Assembly (NCBI GenBank): GCA_023229045.1 | Contig: JALOAB010000008.1 | Location: forward strand, 1 to 27,370 | DNA from: Fidelibacterota bacterium | GTDB taxonomy: Bacteria > Fidelibacterota > UBA2242 | Reading direction: 5' to 3' | Length of the DNA stretch: 27,370 nt | Shown here: positions 1-7,688 of the stretch, piece by piece | Position numbering within the stretch: the first letter of the stretch is position 1 | Layout: every line of letters starts with the position of its first letter | Made by a program: the position numbers and the translations under genes | The notes under the pieces: model-generated | What the model was told of the DNA's origin: nothing | What the model saw: only the letters and a program-made list of their open reading frames with translations | Databases searched by the model: none

Positions 1-752
1 GCGAAGACGGCAAATTTGGTTGATTCAGGTGAATAGAAAGCGCCCAACGGTTCGCTGGATATATACTTTTTTTCATCGAGGATATGACGTAGGTGGAGGG
101 GGCAATTCTTAAATCCCGGCGTTGCAATGGTGGCCGGCAATTGGTCAACATCGAGCGGCGGCAGACTTAAGAGGTGAACGATTTCCGAAGAGTCGGATGA
201 TTCCGGATACAGACTCAGTTTACTCGGTTTGATAGTCTGTCCATCTTTCAAGGTAACTACCGGATTAAGGCTGGATATAGTTTTTTTCGCAATTGCATTC
301 GAAAATATTAATTTGATTTCTGTCGGACTGTCAAGAAAAGCCCCGCGAATCTTGGGGCTGGTGTCGGGCTTTTCGTAATAAACGGTTGCCTCGCCCTGCA
401 GAATCCAGATTTCCTTTTGCATTTTATTAGTCCAGTAACGATTGGGATCGTCTTTATTCTCCCAGTTGCCAATCTTCGGCAGAAGTCCGATGTCGGGATT
501 CGGCGGAAAATTTGTCAGATCGAGGTTAAAAATCAGCCCATAGTCATCTGTTTTGACAGCGCTGATTTCGGTTGTAACCTGATTAGCCCAAACCCAGAGC
601 GTCCAGCCTTGATAGGCCTGATCGTAGCGGTGATAATGAATTGTAAGCGTCTTCATCTCAGCGGCGCCTTTCAGTGAAAATACCAGAATACCGGCGAGAA
701 TTAGTCCGGGCAGGAGCGAGCCGGATCGCAGGTTTTTTGGGGGATTGATCAT
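1..752 (-). CDS. pulA: Type I pullulanase, N-terminal part (cut by window edge)
   Basis: This is a debranching alpha-amylase-family enzyme that would cut alpha-1,6 bonds in pullulan, starch or glycogen. About 250 codons are present; the catalytic GH13 domain lies outside the window. After an N-terminal hydrophobic stretch (residues about 12-27, a signal peptide or anchor) comes a bacterial pullulanase-associated domain, PUD/CBM41 (about 34-128), with IHYHRYD, GWTLWVW and EIWILQGEATVYY. An Ig-like linker follows (about 132-215, PKIRGAFLDSPTEIKL). The start of a CBM48/isoamylase N domain is at 235 onward (EPLGAFYSPESTKFAVF). The ATG at 752-750 has AAAGGAA about 8 bases upstream. The frame is open from the start codon to the edge. 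The domain order matches PulA closely; substrate and localisation are inferred. Confidence 0.85.
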   Translation of the reverse strand, partial: MINPPKNLRSGSLLPGLILAGILVFSLKGAAEMKTLTIHYHRYDQAYQGWTLWVWANQVTTEISAVKTDDYGLIFNLDLTNFPPNPDIGLLPKIGNWENKDDPNRYWTNKMQKEIWILQGEATVYYEKPDTSPKIRGAFLDSPTEIKLIFSNAIAKKTISSLNPVVTLKDGQTIKPSKLSLYPESSDSSEIVHLLSLPPLDVDQLPATIATPGFKNCPLHLRHILDEKKYISSEPLGAFYSPESTKFAVF

Positions 753-934
753 CGAACAGTTCCTTTTCGTGAAGGATTAGCACATCATATTTTAACACTC
801 TTTGCCCTGAAAAAGTATAAAAAACATCCACCCGGACTTCTTCAGGAGAACAGATTGAGCAGGCGGAAGAGAGGTAATGTCATGAGGACAAATGCCGGGA
901 AAAACCGGAAATCCGGATCAATATTAAAAAATAC

Positions 935-963
935 TTGATAATACAAACATCTTTTAATATTTT
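935..963 (+). promoter_or_regulatory. Possible sigma70-type promoter for the 993 gene
   Basis: TTGATA (935-940, five of six to TTGACA) is followed after 17 bases by TATTTT (958-963, four of six to TATAAT), about 30 bases before the GTG start at 993. The fit is by eye only and the surrounding AT-rich sequence makes chance matches common. Confidence 0.3.
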
Positions 964-992
964 GTTACAGGATAAAGGGATACAGTGAGAAA

Positions 993-1829
993 GTGATTCA
1001 AAACCAACAAAGAAAGCCGACAAATTGGTTTTTACTGCTTTTAATAGGTTTGATTGCTTTTATCAGAAATTCTCCTGAACCGATTGACAGAGAGACCAAC
1101 TCCTCAGAGCATAAAGTAGAAATTAGTGTCTTGAAAATTCCGGCCGTACTGGTTAAAGGCGGTACTTTCCAAATGGGGGCTATCGATGAAAGCTGTTCCG
1201 ATGATACCAGACCCGCTCATTCAGTAATGCTGACCGATTTTTACATCAGTGCAACTGAAGTGACCATCGGACAGTACAAGTCCTACTGTCGGCAGACAGG
1301 CAAAGCGATGCCGGAACAGGAAGCCGGCACCGACAATTCCTACCCGATCGCATTCATTACCTGGTACGAAGCCGATGAGTTCTGTAAATGGGTTGGCGGT
1401 TGGTTACCATCGGAAGCACAATGGGAATACGCCGCCCGCGGCGGTGGGATGAATATCAAATATCCGCACGGCAACACTCTCGATCATTCGTTGGCGAATT
1501 ATTCCGGGACCGGCAAAACGGATAAGTGGAAACGCGTTGCACCAGTAGCGAAATTTTCAGCGAATCATCTGGGTTTGTACGACATGGCTGGTAATCTCTA
1601 TGAATGGTGTCAGGATTATTACCGCAGTGATTATTACCAGTCTTCGGGTAAAATCAATCCGATCGGACCTGCTACGGGTATGTTCAAAACCATCCGGGGC
1701 GGGAGTTGGTATCACGGTGAGGAGGCGGCACGGACTACCAGTCGTTATCGTTATATGCCGGTAGCCCGTCTGAGCTTTGTGGGATTTCGGGTAGTCTGGG
1801 AGCCGGAGAAAGCCCCTCTCGCGCAGTAG
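993..1829 (+). CDS. Formylglycine-generating-enzyme-fold protein lacking catalytic Cys
   Basis: A 278-residue protein with one N-terminal membrane or signal segment (about 12-24, WFLLLLIGLIAFI) followed by a SUMF1/FGE-sulfatase (PF03781) domain from about 50 to 270. The domain is recognised from VKGGTFQMGA, FYISATEVTIGQY, ITWYEADEFC, LPSEAQWEYAARGG, LGLYDMAGNLYEWCQD and the terminal IRGGSW...GFRVV. In true formylglycine-generating enzymes the segment after GGS(Y/W) carries the two cysteines that bind copper and oxidise the sulfatase. Here that segment (238-255, WYHGEEAARTTSRYRY) has none. The protein is therefore probably not a sulfatase-activating enzyme; the fold is also used in PvdO, EgtB and surface proteins. 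The start is GTG; no stronger in-frame start is visible. It lies 121 bases upstream of the next plus-strand gene. Confidence 0.8.
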   Translation: MIQNQQRKPTNWFLLLLIGLIAFIRNSPEPIDRETNSSEHKVEISVLKIPAVLVKGGTFQMGAIDESCSDDTRPAHSVMLTDFYISATEVTIGQYKSYCRQTGKAMPEQEAGTDNSYPIAFITWYEADEFCKWVGGWLPSEAQWEYAARGGGMNIKYPHGNTLDHSLANYSGTGKTDKWKRVAPVAKFSANHLGLYDMAGNLYEWCQDYYRSDYYQSSGKINPIGPATGMFKTIRGGSWYHGEEAARTTSRYRYMPVARLSFVGFRVVWEPEKAPLAQ

Positions 1830-1872
1830 TGAACCGCTGAGTTCGCGTAGAACGCAAAGGACGCGGAGAATA
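1830..1872 (+). repeat. Short degenerate GA/GC-rich intergenic repeat
   Basis: Directly after the stop codon, about 40 bases contain loosely repeated 9-11-base words (GTAGAACGCAAAGG, then ACGCGGAGAA). This resembles the degenerate CGCAGAGAACGCAAAG-type filler seen between genes in many environmental genomes. No function can be assigned. Only one copy is seen in the window. Confidence 0.25.
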
Positions 1873-1950
1873 CATTTCAAATTGCAGATATTAGATTGAA
1901 ATTGAACTGCGGTCAATTGAGTGAAATTATCTGAATATGATCAGGAAAAA

Positions 1951-4146
1951 ATGACAAAGCGCGCAGTACTGAAGTTCGGTTTGATGCCGGTGACTGTGGG
2001 CGCCGTCGCCATAATTGCGCAGGTAGCCTATTTACGTCTGACGGCTCAATCCTTTTACGGCAATGAACTGACGATGTGCATCGCGCTCGGACACTGGCTG
2101 GTTTGGACCGGACTGGGCAGTCTGATAGGAGCGCGTCTGGTACGACATAATATATCAGAAAAATGGCTAGCCGCTATTGTGATATCGTATGGATTTATTT
2201 TGATCATCTTTGCCGGTCTGCTTTTTCTTGTTCGCCAGATAGCCGGAATCCCCGTCGGCACGGTTAGCGGTCTCGGAACGATTTTCGCCTGGACTTTTGT
2301 ATTATTCAGTTTGCCAGCCTGGCTCAATGGGTTGTTTTTCCCATTAATTGTGAGTTGGGTAAAGATAAAGACCGAATTTTCTCCGGTACATATGGTTTAT
2401 GCGGCGGAAGTGATTGGCTCGGCGCTTGGCAGTTTGTTATTCGCCGGTTTGATCCTGCTTGGAGTTAGCACCTTTGATTGTTTGCTGGTGATTGTCTGGC
2501 TAATGATGGTTTTAGCGATTTGGATATTCATGCGTTCGAATAGTCTGCGCCTGGGACTGATAATTGTAATAACGCTGATGATTGTTCTGCTTTCCAGTAT
2601 CTTTCACGGAGTGATCACCAACTGGAAATGGGCGCCTTTCCAGACGTTGATCGGGCGCGAATCGCCGCATCTGGCGCTGAATACAGTGCGTTACGCAGAG
2701 GACATTACGGTCTACGGCGACGATCAGCCGCTCTGGACATTCGGCAATCGCGAAAAAGCCGAGGAGTGGACGCATTTCGCATTATTGAATCATCCCCGTC
2801 CGCGCTCGGTTTTAATCATTGGAATCGGGAATGCCGAGATCTGCCGTGAAATCGGACGTCATCCATCAGTCGAAAAGATTTTGATCGTTCAACCGGATCG
2901 GATTCTGCATAAGATGGTGACCCAATTCGACTCGTTCGACACTGCTGATATGACGATTAAGGTGATCCATGCCGACCCGACGCTATTTTTACGGAAGAAG
3001 GACGAGCGATTCGATGTGGTTCTTTTGAATATTCCGCTACCGGTCAATGCCCAGTGGAATCGCTTTTATACCCGCGAATTTTTTGAAACCGTACATGCGC
3101 AGATGGGGACAACGGGCGTCCTGATGTTGAATTTACCGGGCGATGAGGAATTTTTACAGAGCGCTCATCTTGAATTCCTTAAAATTATCGAAAATACCAC
3201 CCTAAAGGTTTTTAAGGAGACGACCTGGATTCCGGGATTGACGATTCATCTCTTGGCAGGTGATTTTCTTCTAAAGAATGACCGTGAGTATATCGCTGAA
3301 ACCATGCAAAAACGCGGTCTTAAAACGGTTTATGTCAACGATTATTTTTTACAGGATCGGCTTTCGGACTGGAAAATCGATTTTCTGACCAGTCGGGTCT
3401 CCGAAGCGGAAATACAGGAGATTAACACCATCACACGACCGATTGGATATTACTACGATACCGTCCTCTGGGGACAACGCACAGGTGGATTTATCAAAAA
3501 AGTCTACCCGGTTTTAAGAAAGGTTGGCTTTATCCCTTTGCTGATTGGTTTTGTAGCGTTAATTCTGATTGTCAGATTGATAGCCCGGCGCAAAAATTGC
3601 TATCCGGCAGTGCGCATGGCGGGAGTCGGTTTCTGGATCATGGGGCTGGAATCGGTCGCGGTCATAATTTTCCAGAGTCTGGTCGGCAGTGTTTATCTCT
3701 GGATTGTATTTCTGACTTTCGCCTATATGCTGGGTTCCGGTCTGGGCGCGATCATCCAATTAAAATGGGCTAAAACAGAGACGGTTTTTCGGCGCTACGG
3801 TTGGCTGTTATGGTTGTTTCTACCAATTGCGCTGACTCTGCCGCTGACCGGCGGGTGGTCGTTGATATTGGTGGCGCTTTTTGTTGGATTGATATTATTC
3901 AGCGGCGGTTTGGTAGCCGGCTGTTTTTTTCCAATGATGGTAAAATCCTATTTAGCTCAGGAAGATAAAGTCGCCAATACGGCCGGTCGGATCTATGCCG
4001 CCGATATTTTTGGTTCGGCGCTGGGTGTTTACCTGATCTCCGGGGTTGTTATCCCCGTCTGGGGAATTATTCCGGCGCTGATTCTGGTCTTCGCAGTCGC
4101 GGTCACGATCGGAGATCAGCAAGATTTATCAGTAATAGTCTGGTAA
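1951..4146 (+). CDS. Membrane protein with degenerate spermidine-synthase-like domain
   Basis: The protein is about 731 residues from ATG 1951, which has CAGGAA well placed upstream; an in-frame GTG at 1921 would add 10 residues but has no clear ribosome binding site. An N-terminal block of about six or seven membrane segments (to about residue 225) is followed by a soluble Rossmann-like domain (about 285-480) and a C-terminal block of membrane segments (about 535 to the end). This matches the fused MFS-like/spermidine-synthase-like family. The soluble domain aligns with polyamine aminopropyltransferases: RSVLIIGIGNAEICREIGRH takes the place of the GGGDG SAM-binding loop region and VEKILIVQPD the place of VEID. 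The region of the catalytic aspartate reads VVLLNIPLP, so key residues are lost and aminopropyl transfer is unlikely. Transport, sensing or binding of a nucleoside-like ligand is possible but unproven. It converges with the minus-strand insert. Confidence 0.75.
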   Translation: MTKRAVLKFGLMPVTVGAVAIIAQVAYLRLTAQSFYGNELTMCIALGHWLVWTGLGSLIGARLVRHNISEKWLAAIVISYGFILIIFAGLLFLVRQIAGIPVGTVSGLGTIFAWTFVLFSLPAWLNGLFFPLIVSWVKIKTEFSPVHMVYAAEVIGSALGSLLFAGLILLGVSTFDCLLVIVWLMMVLAIWIFMRSNSLRLGLIIVITLMIVLLSSIFHGVITNWKWAPFQTLIGRESPHLALNTVRYAEDITVYGDDQPLWTFGNREKAEEWTHFALLNHPRPRSVLIIGIGNAEICREIGRHPSVEKILIVQPDRILHKMVTQFDSFDTADMTIKVIHADPTLFLRKKDERFDVVLLNIPLPVNAQWNRFYTREFFETVHAQMGTTGVLMLNLPGDEEFLQSAHLEFLKIIENTTLKVFKETTWIPGLTIHLLAGDFLLKNDREYIAETMQKRGLKTVYVNDYFLQDRLSDWKIDFLTSRVSEAEIQEINTITRPIGYYYDTVLWGQRTGGFIKKVYPVLRKVGFIPLLIGFVALILIVRLIARRKNCYPAVRMAGVGFWIMGLESVAVIIFQSLVGSVYLWIVFLTFAYMLGSGLGAIIQLKWAKTETVFRRYGWLLWLFLPIALTLPLTGGWSLILVALFVGLILFSGGLVAGCFFPMMVKSYLAQEDKVANTAGRIYAADIFGSALGVYLISGVVIPVWGIIPALILVFAVAVTIGDQQDLSVIVW

Positions 4147-4167
4147 GGCGACGAGGCAGGAGAGGAA

Positions 4168-4175
4168 TGCCTAAC
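4168..4175. repeat. 8-base direct repeat, left end of AT-rich insert
   Basis: TGCCTAAC (GTTAGGCA on minus) is repeated exactly at 8225-8232, the other edge of the AT-rich block. On minus, GTTAGGC fits the GTTRRRY core of integron recombination sites. The match ends after eight bases on both sides. Confidence 0.55.
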
Positions 4176-4302
4176 GGTTCGCAGGTATATTTTAGTTGCC
4201 GATGTATTTTCCCTGCCTTGTCCGTTTACACGAATGTAAGAAAATTTCTGCACTGTCTGCGTGCTACGGCGCCGGCAATTAAATATACCTGCTGTTGTGG
4301 CC
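4169..4302 (-). repeat. Long imperfect inverted repeat, attC-like
   Basis: Arm 4181-4201 (GCAGGTATATTTTAGTTGCCG) pairs with arm 4273-4292 (CGGCAATTAAATATACCTGC) with one extra base and one mismatch. About 70 bases lie between the arms, including a small hairpin TTACA-CGAA-TGTAA (4226-4239). Read on minus, the element runs GGCCACAAC (4302-4294), a 1-base gap, arm, centre, arm, GAACC spacer, GTTAGGC (4175-4169). An R box, a spacer of about five bases, long paired arms with an unpaired extra base and a total near 134 bases are the layout of an attC site. The GGCCACAAC box does not fit the RYYYAAC consensus and the spacers are unequal. It could instead be another structured element or part of an mRNA 3' end. 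Confidence 0.45.
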
Positions 4303-4305
4303 TGG

Positions 4306-4330
4306 CAATTTTTATAATTGGTTTTTTTTT
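4306..4330 (+). terminator. Weak intrinsic terminator candidate
   Basis: A 5-base stem CAATT-TTTAT-AATTG (4306-4320) is followed by G and nine T residues (4322-4330). It would end plus-strand transcription from the 1951-4146 gene before it runs into the opposing gene at 4371. The stem is short and AT-rich, so efficiency is doubtful. Confidence 0.35.
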
Positions 4331-4370
4331 CAATAATCAATCGGTTAATAATTTTATTCTCAAATATTTT

Positions 4371-4970
4371 TCAGTCCATCTTGAAAAAATCATCAATATA
4401 TGATTGTCCTTTATTTTTCACCTCTGCAATCAATTCAAGAATCCAATCCGATATTTCTGTTTCGTAATCAATCATGTAACCGTGCTGATTTGAAGATAAT
4501 ATTACTAAGTGTTTTTTGTTATTTTCAAGTCGAAAGTAACTATTATCCGAATAATCATCATTGTACATTATCATAGTCTTAAAAGTATCTACACCAACAG
4601 TATCTCCAAGTTCATTTAATCTATAAATTTTATTGTCTTCACCTTGTTTTGTCTTTGCATAATTTATGGAAAAATCTTGAGAGCAAATAGAATCACTGGA
4701 TATATGTCGATTATTGCATGGTTTTATAACTGAATCTGTATCAATGTGGTAAATTTCTCTAATCAAATCATAAGTCAATCGTAAACTGTCAGGTGTATAG
4801 TAATCATGATGACTTAAAAACAAAGTATCAATCTTGTTGGTACTACAAATCAAGACCAAATCGGAATCAAGATACCATCGGGCTATATCAAAATTCGTAA
4901 TGATTCTTGCCACTTTCAAATTATGTAAGACAAGAATACTCATAAAACCGATTATCAAAAATCTTTTCAT
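4371..4970 (-). CDS. Small exported hypothetical protein
   Basis: A 199-residue protein that I do not recognise. It begins with Lys-Arg and a hydrophobic stretch (about residues 4-17, FLIIGFMSILVL), so it is probably exported or anchored. The rest is polar and rich in Asp, Asn and Tyr, with RWYLDSDLVLICSTNKIDTLFL near the front, a pattern seen in small FCB envelope proteins of unknown role. It has four cysteines (42, 89, 97 and one nearby by rough count). The ATG at 4970 has no good ribosome binding site. The gene is AT-rich like the nuclease genes upstream but separated from them by 634 bases. If the cassette reading is right, it is the gene of a unit running on minus from about 5012 to 4175. 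Confidence 0.6.
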   Translation of the reverse strand: MKRFLIIGFMSILVLHNLKVARIITNFDIARWYLDSDLVLICSTNKIDTLFLSHHDYYTPDSLRLTYDLIREIYHIDTDSVIKPCNNRHISSDSICSQDFSINYAKTKQGEDNKIYRLNELGDTVGVDTFKTMIMYNDDYSDNSYFRLENNKKHLVILSSNQHGYMIDYETEISDWILELIAEVKNKGQSYIDDFFKMD

Positions 4971-5010
4971 GTCATTTGTCTATATGCAGAGTCGTTTTTT
5001 GCTTGGCCAT

Positions 5011-5048
5011 AACCTATTATTCACGCAATAATATTGCGTATAATGGTT
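5011..5048. repeat. Hairpin-forming inverted repeat
   Basis: The core is ACGCAAT (5023-5029), loop AAT, ATTGCGT (5033-5039). The stem continues outward as AACC-ATTAT pairing with ATAAT-GGTT, with one T and two bases (TC) bulged only on the left arm. It stands about 40 bases upstream of the 4970 gene on minus. There is no T-run, so it is not a normal terminator. It abuts GTTATGGCC (minus, 5013-5005), which nearly matches GTTGTGGCC at 4294-4302 on plus. Confidence 0.5.
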
Positions 5049-5321
5049 TAAATAATCATATTTTATTCGTGATAAACTGAGAAAATTTATAATTAGCGCA
5101 GAGTGGTCCCGGAAATCTTAGATTGTCTTTTTCTGCAGTTGAGCTCAAAATTTAATCCCCCCAATAAAACGTTCCGCGATTCCAATAAAATCCAAAGGCA
5201 AAATAATTGTAATCAGAATTCTTCATTATGTCAAGAATTTTCTTTGGTTTGCGTTTCAAGTGTCCGGTTTGAAGTTCACAGTTTCGAGTTGCCTGCCCGA
5301 GTTTTTTGCGATAGCGGAAAA

Positions 5322-5473
5322 GGCGGGCGAGTTACGGGTTGCGAGTCATTCATGGTCATGTGTTGTCATTGATAGTCATTTGTTGTTATTGGGTCAAGAA
5401 AACATTTTGGGAATTATCGAAAATAATTTCGTTACTCATTAACGATTTACGCGTCACCTGGTACTCGCCCGCC
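5322..5473. repeat. Inverted repeat pair within the gap
   Basis: GGCGGGCGAGT (5322-5332) and ACTCGCCCGCC (5463-5473) are exact complements, 130 bases apart. A TTCCG/CGGAA pair just outside could extend the stem with bulges. The enclosed part holds the 20-base tandem pair (GTCAT.TGTTGT.ATTG). It looks like the foot of a long RNA or single-strand DNA fold, but no GTTRRRY box flanks it. Confidence 0.4.
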
Positions 5474-5604
5474 CGAATGTTCCGTTGTAAATGTATAGGC
5501 GGAGTAATCAATAATAAAAACGATTAAAGTGTAAGATAAAGTGATTTTTCTGGCGATTCATATGATTTTCCAATAATCTCTGGAATAATCGACCTATTTC
5601 AAAT

Positions 5605-7611
5605 TCATCGGATCACTTTAGAATTTTTCTCCAAATAATTGTTTGGTATTTTAATATTTATTTCATTTAATTTCACCCTTACTTTGTCTTTGGTTAAATC
5701 TACTTCTTTTATTTCAATAAGATAAATTCCATGTTCTTTAAGCAGTTCTTTTTTTCGAATATCTCTAACTATTTGATTGTTAAATGATTCAATGCCACCA
5801 AAGTATTCTATTGGTTCAAAATGCTGTTTTCCTTGATATTCTAAGGCCATATTAAATTCAGGAAAATATGCATCAACATTCATACAGTACCCAGAAATTG
5901 GAGATATTAACCAGGGCCACGTTTTGTAACGTATAATTGTCCCAGCTTTTAATATCTCCGTAATCAGTTCAATTGCTTTCTGTTCGCTTTTCCACTGAAT
6001 GGTATCATAGTATTCAACCTTTGTAAATATTTTTTCGGCTATATACCACGATAAAATAAATTCCTGTTCATCACGTAAATATGACTCAAAAATATACTCC
6101 TCTCCGTATTTTTTATAATCATGATTTTTCAATACTTCTATTATTGCATAATAATTAACTATCCTTACCTCAAATGTATCATAATGAATAGAATTATTTT
6201 CACTTATTGAATTTAATATATCTATATAATTCTTATTAACTTTTGAATTACTTTTCATATGACATAATGGGCATTTATTATCAATCGTTAATGGAAAATT
6301 TTGCTCACCGCACTTGCATTTTGATATTTCGTTTTTCCATATACTGTTAATATCTTTATATTTGTTCGCATTATTTATAAAATTAATTTTTCTTGATGTA
6401 GGACATACTGACCTTAAATAATCACTTACTACTAATTTTTGTGCAATCTGTTTTAGCTCGATATATCTATGCTTAATACAATAATCTTTTGAAATAATTA
6501 ATTCATTCTTTGTACTATAAAAAGATTTATATGGCCAAAAATGAACAAAGTGTAGTCGACATATTTTACATGTGCTTTCTTTTTTATGATATTCAAACAG
6601 TGTTGAAAACTCTTGTAAAATATTGAAATACATGTTGTCTTCAAATTTTATAAAAATATTGGGGCATTTTGTAACGATAATATTCTTTATCGAAGAGTTT
6701 TCAGTATTAAGAATATCTATAATAAATTTTACTAAATCGATAAAATAATCTCTATCATTTTGATTATTTAATTCATCAGACAGTACTAAAGGTATTAATC
6801 CGTAATTGAGTATGTTCTCAATTTGTTCGAAATAATTTTTTGGATATAGTGATATTTCTCTAAACGGATTACATAATTGAGTTGAATTATAATCGGGATA
6901 GTAAAACCTTTTACATGCTTCGTAAACTTCTTCATTCCAAGGTGTACGTAAGTCAATACTTGATTTTTTTAGAAGGGATTCAAAAGTACTTTTATGTAAA
7001 TATTTGTCACCAGTCTCAATTAAAATCAATAATGCGTGATGATAAATATTGAAATCATAATATCTGCCTTTTTTTTCTATCCAATTAAGTGTTGATTCCA
7101 GTATTTTTTTATTTTTAAAGCTTCTAAGCGTTTGGAGTACTGTATACAAAATCATTCTATCATTTTCGTTTTTCAATAAATCAATAAAAAAATCTATGCA
7201 ATTTTCTTTCAACTGAGTCCTAATTGCACGTAAAACTGATTCTTTTACTTTTGGATTTATTTCTTTATAAAAATTTGATATTAATGTCGGAATAAAATGC
7301 TTTTTCATTATATGATAATTATAATGCAGATATAGAAGAGATTTGACTTGAGCAGAATTTTCTTTTTCTATTATATTCAGTATAAAATGTGATGGAAGGT
7401 TTTTATCCGTAATGAACAGTTTAGACAATTGTATTTTACTTTTTGTGTTATAGTTGTAGTAATTACTTATTATTTCACTTCTAATATCCTTATCGATCTG
7501 ATATAACGCTAATGCAGAAAGAGATAGGTTTTGAGATTTATAATTGTGATAATCATTTTTCAAAATGGAAATCACCTTGTTTTTAAGTAATGTTTTATAA
7601 TTGTTATCCAT
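5605..7611 (-). CDS. HEAT-like/zinc-finger/PD-(D/E)XK nuclease-like protein
   Basis: A 668-residue AT-rich protein. Residues about 1-340 are almost all helical and look like HEAT-type repeats (for example 119-165, with short paired helices ending in FFIDLLKNENDR and VLQTLRSFKNKK). Two metal-binding clusters follow: C348-x2-C351 with C378-x2-H381, and C432-x-C434 with C447-x2-C450 (a zinc ribbon). The C-terminus (about 575-640) carries a PD-(D/E)XK/Vsr-like endonuclease signature: D580 in MNVDAYFPEFN, E591 and K595 in ALEYQGKQHF, then RDIRKKELLKEHGIYLIEI. That C-terminal pattern is known from zinc-ribbon endonuclease-like proteins of phages and defence islands. The likely role is nucleic-acid cleavage with a protein- or DNA-sensing scaffold; the target is unknown. 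The ATG at 7611 has only a weak AAGA upstream. It lies 77 bases after the PIN gene, probably in one transcript. Confidence 0.7.
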   Translation of the reverse strand: MDNNYKTLLKNKVISILKNDYHNYKSQNLSLSALALYQIDKDIRSEIISNYYNYNTKSKIQLSKLFITDKNLPSHFILNIIEKENSAQVKSLLYLHYNYHIMKKHFIPTLISNFYKEINPKVKESVLRAIRTQLKENCIDFFIDLLKNENDRMILYTVLQTLRSFKNKKILESTLNWIEKKGRYYDFNIYHHALLILIETGDKYLHKSTFESLLKKSSIDLRTPWNEEVYEACKRFYYPDYNSTQLCNPFREISLYPKNYFEQIENILNYGLIPLVLSDELNNQNDRDYFIDLVKFIIDILNTENSSIKNIIVTKCPNIFIKFEDNMYFNILQEFSTLFEYHKKESTCKICRLHFVHFWPYKSFYSTKNELIISKDYCIKHRYIELKQIAQKLVVSDYLRSVCPTSRKINFINNANKYKDINSIWKNEISKCKCGEQNFPLTIDNKCPLCHMKSNSKVNKNYIDILNSISENNSIHYDTFEVRIVNYYAIIEVLKNHDYKKYGEEYIFESYLRDEQEFILSWYIAEKIFTKVEYYDTIQWKSEQKAIELITEILKAGTIIRYKTWPWLISPISGYCMNVDAYFPEFNMALEYQGKQHFEPIEYFGGIESFNNQIVRDIRKKELLKEHGIYLIEIKEVDLTKDKVRVKLNEINIKIPNNYLEKNSKVIR

Positions 7612-7688
7612 TTATAATTATCTTATTTATTATTTACATTGAGTGTATAAATTATTTGATGTTTTGTATAGATATATTAAACACATAT

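Larger units (their letters stand above)
4971..5604. other. 634-base non-coding stretch with inverted and direct repeats
   Basis: No convincing gene is visible: open frames here are short, overlapping and lack ribosome binding sites. Structures seen are the hairpin at 5011-5048, an 11-base perfect inverted pair GGCGGGCGAGT (5322-5332) and ACTCGCCCGCC (5463-5473), and a degenerate tandem pair of 20-base units at 5355-5374 and 5375-5394. The middle (about 5240-5345 and 5460-5500) is richer in G and C than the rest of the insert. It could hold a structured RNA or the remains of recombination sites. Confidence 0.5.

Noticed and set aside
46..75. Resemblance of CCCAACGGTTCGC near the left edge to CCTAACGGTTCGC at 4170
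   Set aside because: The first copy encodes the conserved SEPLGAF stretch of pullulanase, so the similarity is best taken as coincidence.
417..677. Plus-strand open frame inside the pullulanase region
   Set aside because: It is the antisense of the PUD/CBM41 coding sequence, which has clear domain matches on minus.
5355..5394. CRISPR-like repeat
   Set aside because: Only two adjoining, degenerate 20-base units without spacers; no cas genes in the window.
5322..5473. Second attC site at the long inverted pair
   Set aside because: The 11-base arms pair, but no GTTRRRY or RYYYAAC box stands at the proper distance outside them.
5103..5527. Three overlapping plus-strand frames of 60-89 codons in the gap
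   Set aside because: They overlap one another in different frames, run through repeat-like words and have no ribosome binding site; they look like chance frames.
7612..7688. A recombination site between the PIN and nuclease genes
   Set aside because: This 77-base gap has no GTTRRRY word or paired arms, so the two genes look like one unit.
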